In this document: positions 31,391-33,729 of the stretch, piece by piece
Position numbering within the stretch: the stretch's first letter is position 1
Layout of the letters: each line of letters starts with the position of its first letter
NCBI GenBank assembly: GCA_944324105.1
Contig: CALUVA010000006.1
Span: forward strand, 1 to 33,729
Source: an uncultured Elusimicrobiales bacterium
GTDB taxonomy: Bacteria > Elusimicrobiota > Elusimicrobia > Elusimicrobiales > Elusimicrobiaceae
DNA: 33,729 nt
Reading direction: 5' to 3'
The notes under the pieces: generated by a model
The model's database searches: none
Told to the model about the DNA's origin: nothing
Seen by the model: the letters and a program-made list of their open reading frames with translations, nothing else
Program-made: the position numbers and the translations under genes

Positions 31391-32461
31391 CTAATCAAGA
31401 GGTTTGCGTTCCGTATTGTGCAGCAGGCTGCCCCAATGGTATTCTTCGTTTAAGAGCAGTTGGCCATCTTCGTTGTAAACCGTACGCGGCCCTTCCAACA
31501 AACCTTCGGTATAAAATTCAGAACTGTGTTTCTGCCCGTTCTGGAAAAAACTGAAACGTTCTCCGTCCAAACGCCCGTTTTTATAGTTTTCTTCGTACCA
31601 AACAGGGCCTTCCGGGAAGTAAATTAAACGTTTGCCGTGTAATTTCCCGTTTTCGAAGGCTTCTTCGCAGCAGGTTTTGCCGTTTTGGTATAAGGTAACG
31701 CGGGAGCCCTGCAATTTGCCGTTTTTATAAAACGCTTTAATGCAGGGAGCTCCGTCTGGATAGCAACATACCCAATCTCCGTCCAGCTGTGAATTCTTAT
31801 AGTGGGCGACGGTTTTTATCAAACCCTCAGTGGCGTAGCTGTAATACTCCGAGGCTCCCTGCAGCTGTCCCTTCACATAGTGTTCACGGGAAACGGGACG
31901 GGCCTTTTCATCATAACGGACCAGCATACCTTCCAGTTTGTTGTTTTTGTACTCGGCATCTGCGCGCAGCAGACCGTTTTCATCAAATTCTTTGGCGGGG
32001 CCATCCGGGATATCTCCCAATAACTCCAAGGTAGCGCCGCTGGCGGATACAGTCTGTTCAGCCACTTCTTTGCCGTCTATATAAAAGGACTGGGTTTTTT
32101 TGTTGACCTTGATAACAGTGCCGTCATAATGGGGCTGGGGCTTGGGGGCAGGGGTAATGACGGGCGTGCCATGCAGGGTGTGATCGGCTACTTCCAGCAA
32201 GACGCCGTTTTTATATTTTTCGGAAAAAGTTATTTCACCGGTGGATAAGTCAACGATTTGCAGGTCCCCGTCCAGCTTACCGTCTTTATAATGTTTTACG
32301 GTTTTGGTGTTGATGTCAAATTCTTCTACTTCCCCTTCGGGCAGCGTACCCGCGGTGTTAATAAGGTTGTGATCTTTGTCCAAAAATTCTTTGGCCAAAG
32401 GCACCGCACGGTAATAGCTGCGGCTGTCGGGGGTAACCAGGCAAATGATTCTCTCTTTCAT
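31391..32461 (-). CDS. MORN/YwqK-type repeat protein, cytoplasmic
   Basis: 356 residues with no signal peptide, built largely of about ten imperfect repeats of the YwqK/MORN-variant type. Their core is Tyr-Lys-Asn-Gly-(Lys/Arg)-Leu-x-Gly followed by a hydrophobic strand and Tyr-x-x-(Asp/Glu)-Gly. The repeats are clearest from residue 165 to the end; the first 60 residues and a Pro-rich stretch near 100-115 are less regular. Such beta-hairpin repeats are linked to toxin-neutralising partners in some bacteria and to membrane or protein contacts in others. No toxin gene is adjacent here, so no role can be assigned. An AGAGAG near the ATG serves as a weak Shine-Dalgarno. Confidence 0.82.
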   Translation of the reverse strand: MKERIICLVTPDSRSYYRAVPLAKEFLDKDHNLINTAGTLPEGEVEEFDINTKTVKHYKDGKLDGDLQIVDLSTGEITFSEKYKNGVLLEVADHTLHGTPVITPAPKPQPHYDGTVIKVNKKTQSFYIDGKEVAEQTVSASGATLELLGDIPDGPAKEFDENGLLRADAEYKNNKLEGMLVRYDEKARPVSREHYVKGQLQGASEYYSYATEGLIKTVAHYKNSQLDGDWVCCYPDGAPCIKAFYKNGKLQGSRVTLYQNGKTCCEEAFENGKLHGKRLIYFPEGPVWYEENYKNGRLDGERFSFFQNGQKHSSEFYTEGLLEGPRTVYNEDGQLLLNEEYHWGSLLHNTERKPLD

Positions 32462-32481
32462 GTGTTTTCTCTCTTTCTTTC

Positions 32482-32487
32482 ATTGTA
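32482..32487 (-). promoter_or_regulatory. extended -10 promoter element for the MORN-like gene
   Basis: TACAAT on the minus strand with TG one base upstream (TGCTACAAT). There is no good -35. The leader is about 15 nt. Confidence 0.45.
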
Positions 32488-32547
32488 GCATACTTTGAGT
32501 GTATATCCGGCGGCCCAGGCAAGCGGAAAAGCTCCCGCCGGGAGCTC

Positions 32548-32576
32548 TTGACAGGGTCTTTCTGGTCTGGTACTCT
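32548..32576 (+). promoter_or_regulatory. strong promoter for trxA
   Basis: A perfect -35 TTGACA (32548-32553), an exact 17-bp spacer and TACTCT (32571-32576). A 7-bp hairpin (32530-32536 with 32540-32546) ends 1 nt upstream of the -35 and may be a regulator site or part of a divergent control region. Confidence 0.75.
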
Positions 32577-32622
32577 TTAAATAATAAAGAAGTTTAATTT
32601 TATGGCCGGAAAGGGGGCGTTT

Positions 32623-32943
32623 GTGAGTGAAGTGATTTTGACGGATGATAATTTTGAAAAAGAAGTACTGCAGTATCAGGGTGCCGTGCTGGTGGATTTT
32701 TGGGCGCCTTGGTGCGGGCCGTGCCGCATGCTGGCGCCTGTGGTGGAAGAGTTGGCTAAGGAGTATGAAGGCAAAGTTAAAGTGTGCAAATTAAACACCG
32801 ATGAAGGCTCCATGACCAGCGCCAAATACAACATTACTTCCATCCCAACGCTGATTTTCTTTAAAAACGGCGAAGTGGCTGGCCAGAGTGTAGGATTGCA
32901 GTCCAAAGCGGCCCTGCAGGAAAAACTCAACTCCCTGCTGTAG
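32623..32943 (+). CDS. trxA: thioredoxin
   Basis: Cytoplasmic dithiol reductant of 106 residues, the usual length. The active site WAPWCGPC places the redox pair at Cys31 and Cys34, and the cis-proline lies in TSIPT near residue 74. I prefer the GTG at 32623 because it has an AAGGGGG Shine-Dalgarno and gives the standard MSEVILTDDNF start; the ATG at 32602 would add seven atypical residues and has no Shine-Dalgarno. The promoter upstream is near-consensus. It is followed 17 nt later by an exported thioredoxin-like gene, so the two are probably co-transcribed. Confidence 0.95.
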   Translation: MSEVILTDDNFEKEVLQYQGAVLVDFWAPWCGPCRMLAPVVEELAKEYEGKVKVCKLNTDEGSMTSAKYNITSIPTLIFFKNGEVAGQSVGLQSKAALQEKLNSLL

Positions 32944-32960
32944 ATTTTCCCGGAGGATAG

Positions 32961-33506
32961 ATGAAACATTTCCTGGCTTTTTTGTTCTGTGTGCTGGCAT
33001 TACCGCTGGCCGCCCAGACATATAATTATGCCGGGCAAAGCCTGTTGCCGGCGGATATGTATGAAGCATTTTTGTCTTTGCCTTCCTTGCGGCAAGAACA
33101 AGAAGATTTGGCTTTCCGCGGGTTTGAGTTAAGTCCTCAACAACAGCAAACATTATCCGACTATGAGCAGTGTTTAAAAGGGCTCATTATGGTGGAAGTC
33201 GGCTTTCCATCCTGCAAGCCCTGCCGTATGCTGGTGGGAGAGATGAATAAGGCGGACGCTTCCGGTTTTTCTCTTTTACAGCAATGGGCCAGTAAAGGCG
33301 GCCGTTTTTATCAACTGGACTGGACCAAAGACAGCCGCAGCCGCGGTGGAGAGAATTTATCGGCCCTGTGGCAGGTACAAAGCGTGCCCGTGCTGCTGTT
33401 TTTTAAAGACGGGCAGCTGCAGGCCCGCTTAAACGGGTTTAATGCGCAAAATCCGGAGTCTTCCTTGGATAAAATAAAGGCTTGGATACAGAGTGCCGGG
33501 CAATAA
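32961..33506 (+). CDS. exported thioredoxin-like protein (CKPC)
   Basis: 181 residues. A signal peptide (about 1-19, cleavage after LAA) sends it to the periplasm. An extra helical part (about 25-70) precedes a thioredoxin fold with the redox motif Cys85-Lys-Pro-Cys88 in FPSCKPCRML and a cis-proline in SVPVLLFF. Likely roles are periplasmic disulfide reduction or heme/cytochrome maturation, but the partner is unknown. A GGAGG Shine-Dalgarno sets the start. It shares an operon with trxA, and a terminator closes the pair. Confidence 0.87.
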   Translation: MKHFLAFLFCVLALPLAAQTYNYAGQSLLPADMYEAFLSLPSLRQEQEDLAFRGFELSPQQQQTLSDYEQCLKGLIMVEVGFPSCKPCRMLVGEMNKADASGFSLLQQWASKGGRFYQLDWTKDSRSRGGENLSALWQVQSVPVLLFFKDGQLQARLNGFNAQNPESSLDKIKAWIQSAGQ

Positions 33507-33519
33507 TTTAGAAGCTTGC

Positions 33520-33557
33520 TCCGGCCCGCAGTTTGTCCGGGCCGGATTTATTCTTTT
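33520..33557 (+). terminator. rho-independent terminator of the trxA operon
   Basis: A 9-bp GC-rich stem (33520-33528 with 33538-33546), a 9-nt loop and a T-rich tail (33547-33557). The tail reaches the start codon of the next gene. Confidence 0.8.
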
Positions 33558-33559
33558 GT

Positions 33560-33729
33560 ATGACTTCTTCCGAACAAACGCTTTTTTTAATTGACGCGCA
33601 CGGGTTTTTGCACCGCAATTACCACGCGCTGCCCAAACTGTCCACTTCTTCGGGGCAGGAAGTGGGCGCGCTGTATGGTTTTGTGCGGTGGCTGATTAAG
33701 CTGCTTAATGAAAAAAATCCCGCCTATGT
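33560..33729 (+). CDS. polA: DNA polymerase I, N-terminal fragment (3' end beyond window)
   Basis: The first 56 residues are visible. They match the 5'-3' exonuclease domain of PolA: the LFLIDAHG metal-binding strand, NYHALP, then TSSGQEVGALYGFVRWL. ATG 33560 directly follows the terminator tail with no Shine-Dalgarno; TATTCT lies 5 nt upstream, another leaderless-type layout. Whether the Klenow half and the 3'-5' exonuclease are present cannot be seen. A stand-alone exonuclease protein is the alternative. Confidence 0.9.
   Translation, partial: MTSSEQTLFLIDAHGFLHRNYHALPKLSTSSGQEVGALYGFVRWLIKLLNEKNPAY

Noticed and set aside
31391-32461. Toxin-antitoxin pair with the MORN/YwqK protein as antitoxin
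   Set aside because: No small toxin-like ORF lies next to it. The adjacent genes are a surface-protein remnant and thioredoxin.

Overview
The window (33.7 kb) is an ordinary, gene-dense bacterial chromosome segment. Its centrepiece is a 9.45-kb gene for a multidomain fatty-acid/polyketide-type megasynthase. The cell was probably a diderm: there is a lipoprotein, several Sec-dependent exported proteins and a periplasmic-type thioredoxin. The gene set and the style of the secreted proteins make me think of a gut-type Elusimicrobiota (Elusimicrobium relative). That placement is from recollection, not a search, and is only tentative.

Layout. 1-2960 (+): the 3' part of rlmN, a small lipoprotein, queC, an SMR-type exporter and an exported coiled-coil protein, tightly packed and closed by a strong terminator. 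3033-5774 (-): a TM0106-like nuclease-fold protein, an inositol-monophosphatase-family enzyme and a tandem ACT protein, in one operon. 6040-6471 (+): a membrane-anchored coiled-coil protein. 6758-18585 (+): the megasynthase (KS-AT-KS-five ACPs-KR-DH), a 4'-phosphopantetheinyl transferase and an acyl-CoA carboxylase carboxyltransferase subunit. Together they form a compact locus able in principle to make extender units, activate carrier domains and build an acyl chain. 18671-22666 (-): a sugar MFS transporter and a large DPE2-like 4-alpha-glucanotransferase, a maltodextrin-use pair. 22778-24339 (+): a half-size EamA protein and a sigma-70 factor with a long basic tail. Then tRNA-Arg(CCU) and a nitroreductase-family gene. 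25328-28750 (-): three separately promoted paralogous envelope proteins of unrecognised family. 28967-30257 (-): ispE, spoVG and tRNA-Gln(UUG), apparently one transcript. 30374-31288 (+): a secreted surface-type protein gene broken by an in-frame TAA. 31391-32461 (-): a MORN/YwqK-like repeat protein. 32623-33506 (+): trxA and an exported thioredoxin-like protein. 33560 to the end: the start of polA.

The most noteworthy observations are these. (1) The megasynthase locus has an unusual domain order, with two ketosynthases that both look catalytically complete. (2) All five ACP domains carry threonine where the phosphopantetheine-bearing serine is expected. (3) The three-member envelope family has an internal hydrophobic segment and a shared C-terminal LFL...QL motif. 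(4) Several genes lack a Shine-Dalgarno and have a -10-like hexamer 4-7 nt before the ATG, suggesting leaderless transcripts. (5) A TAA splits the surface protein gene. (6) The nuclease-like protein appears to have lost its N-terminal RecB-type catalytic residues.

Limits: all family calls are by motif recognition without database searches. Promoters and terminators were found by eye.
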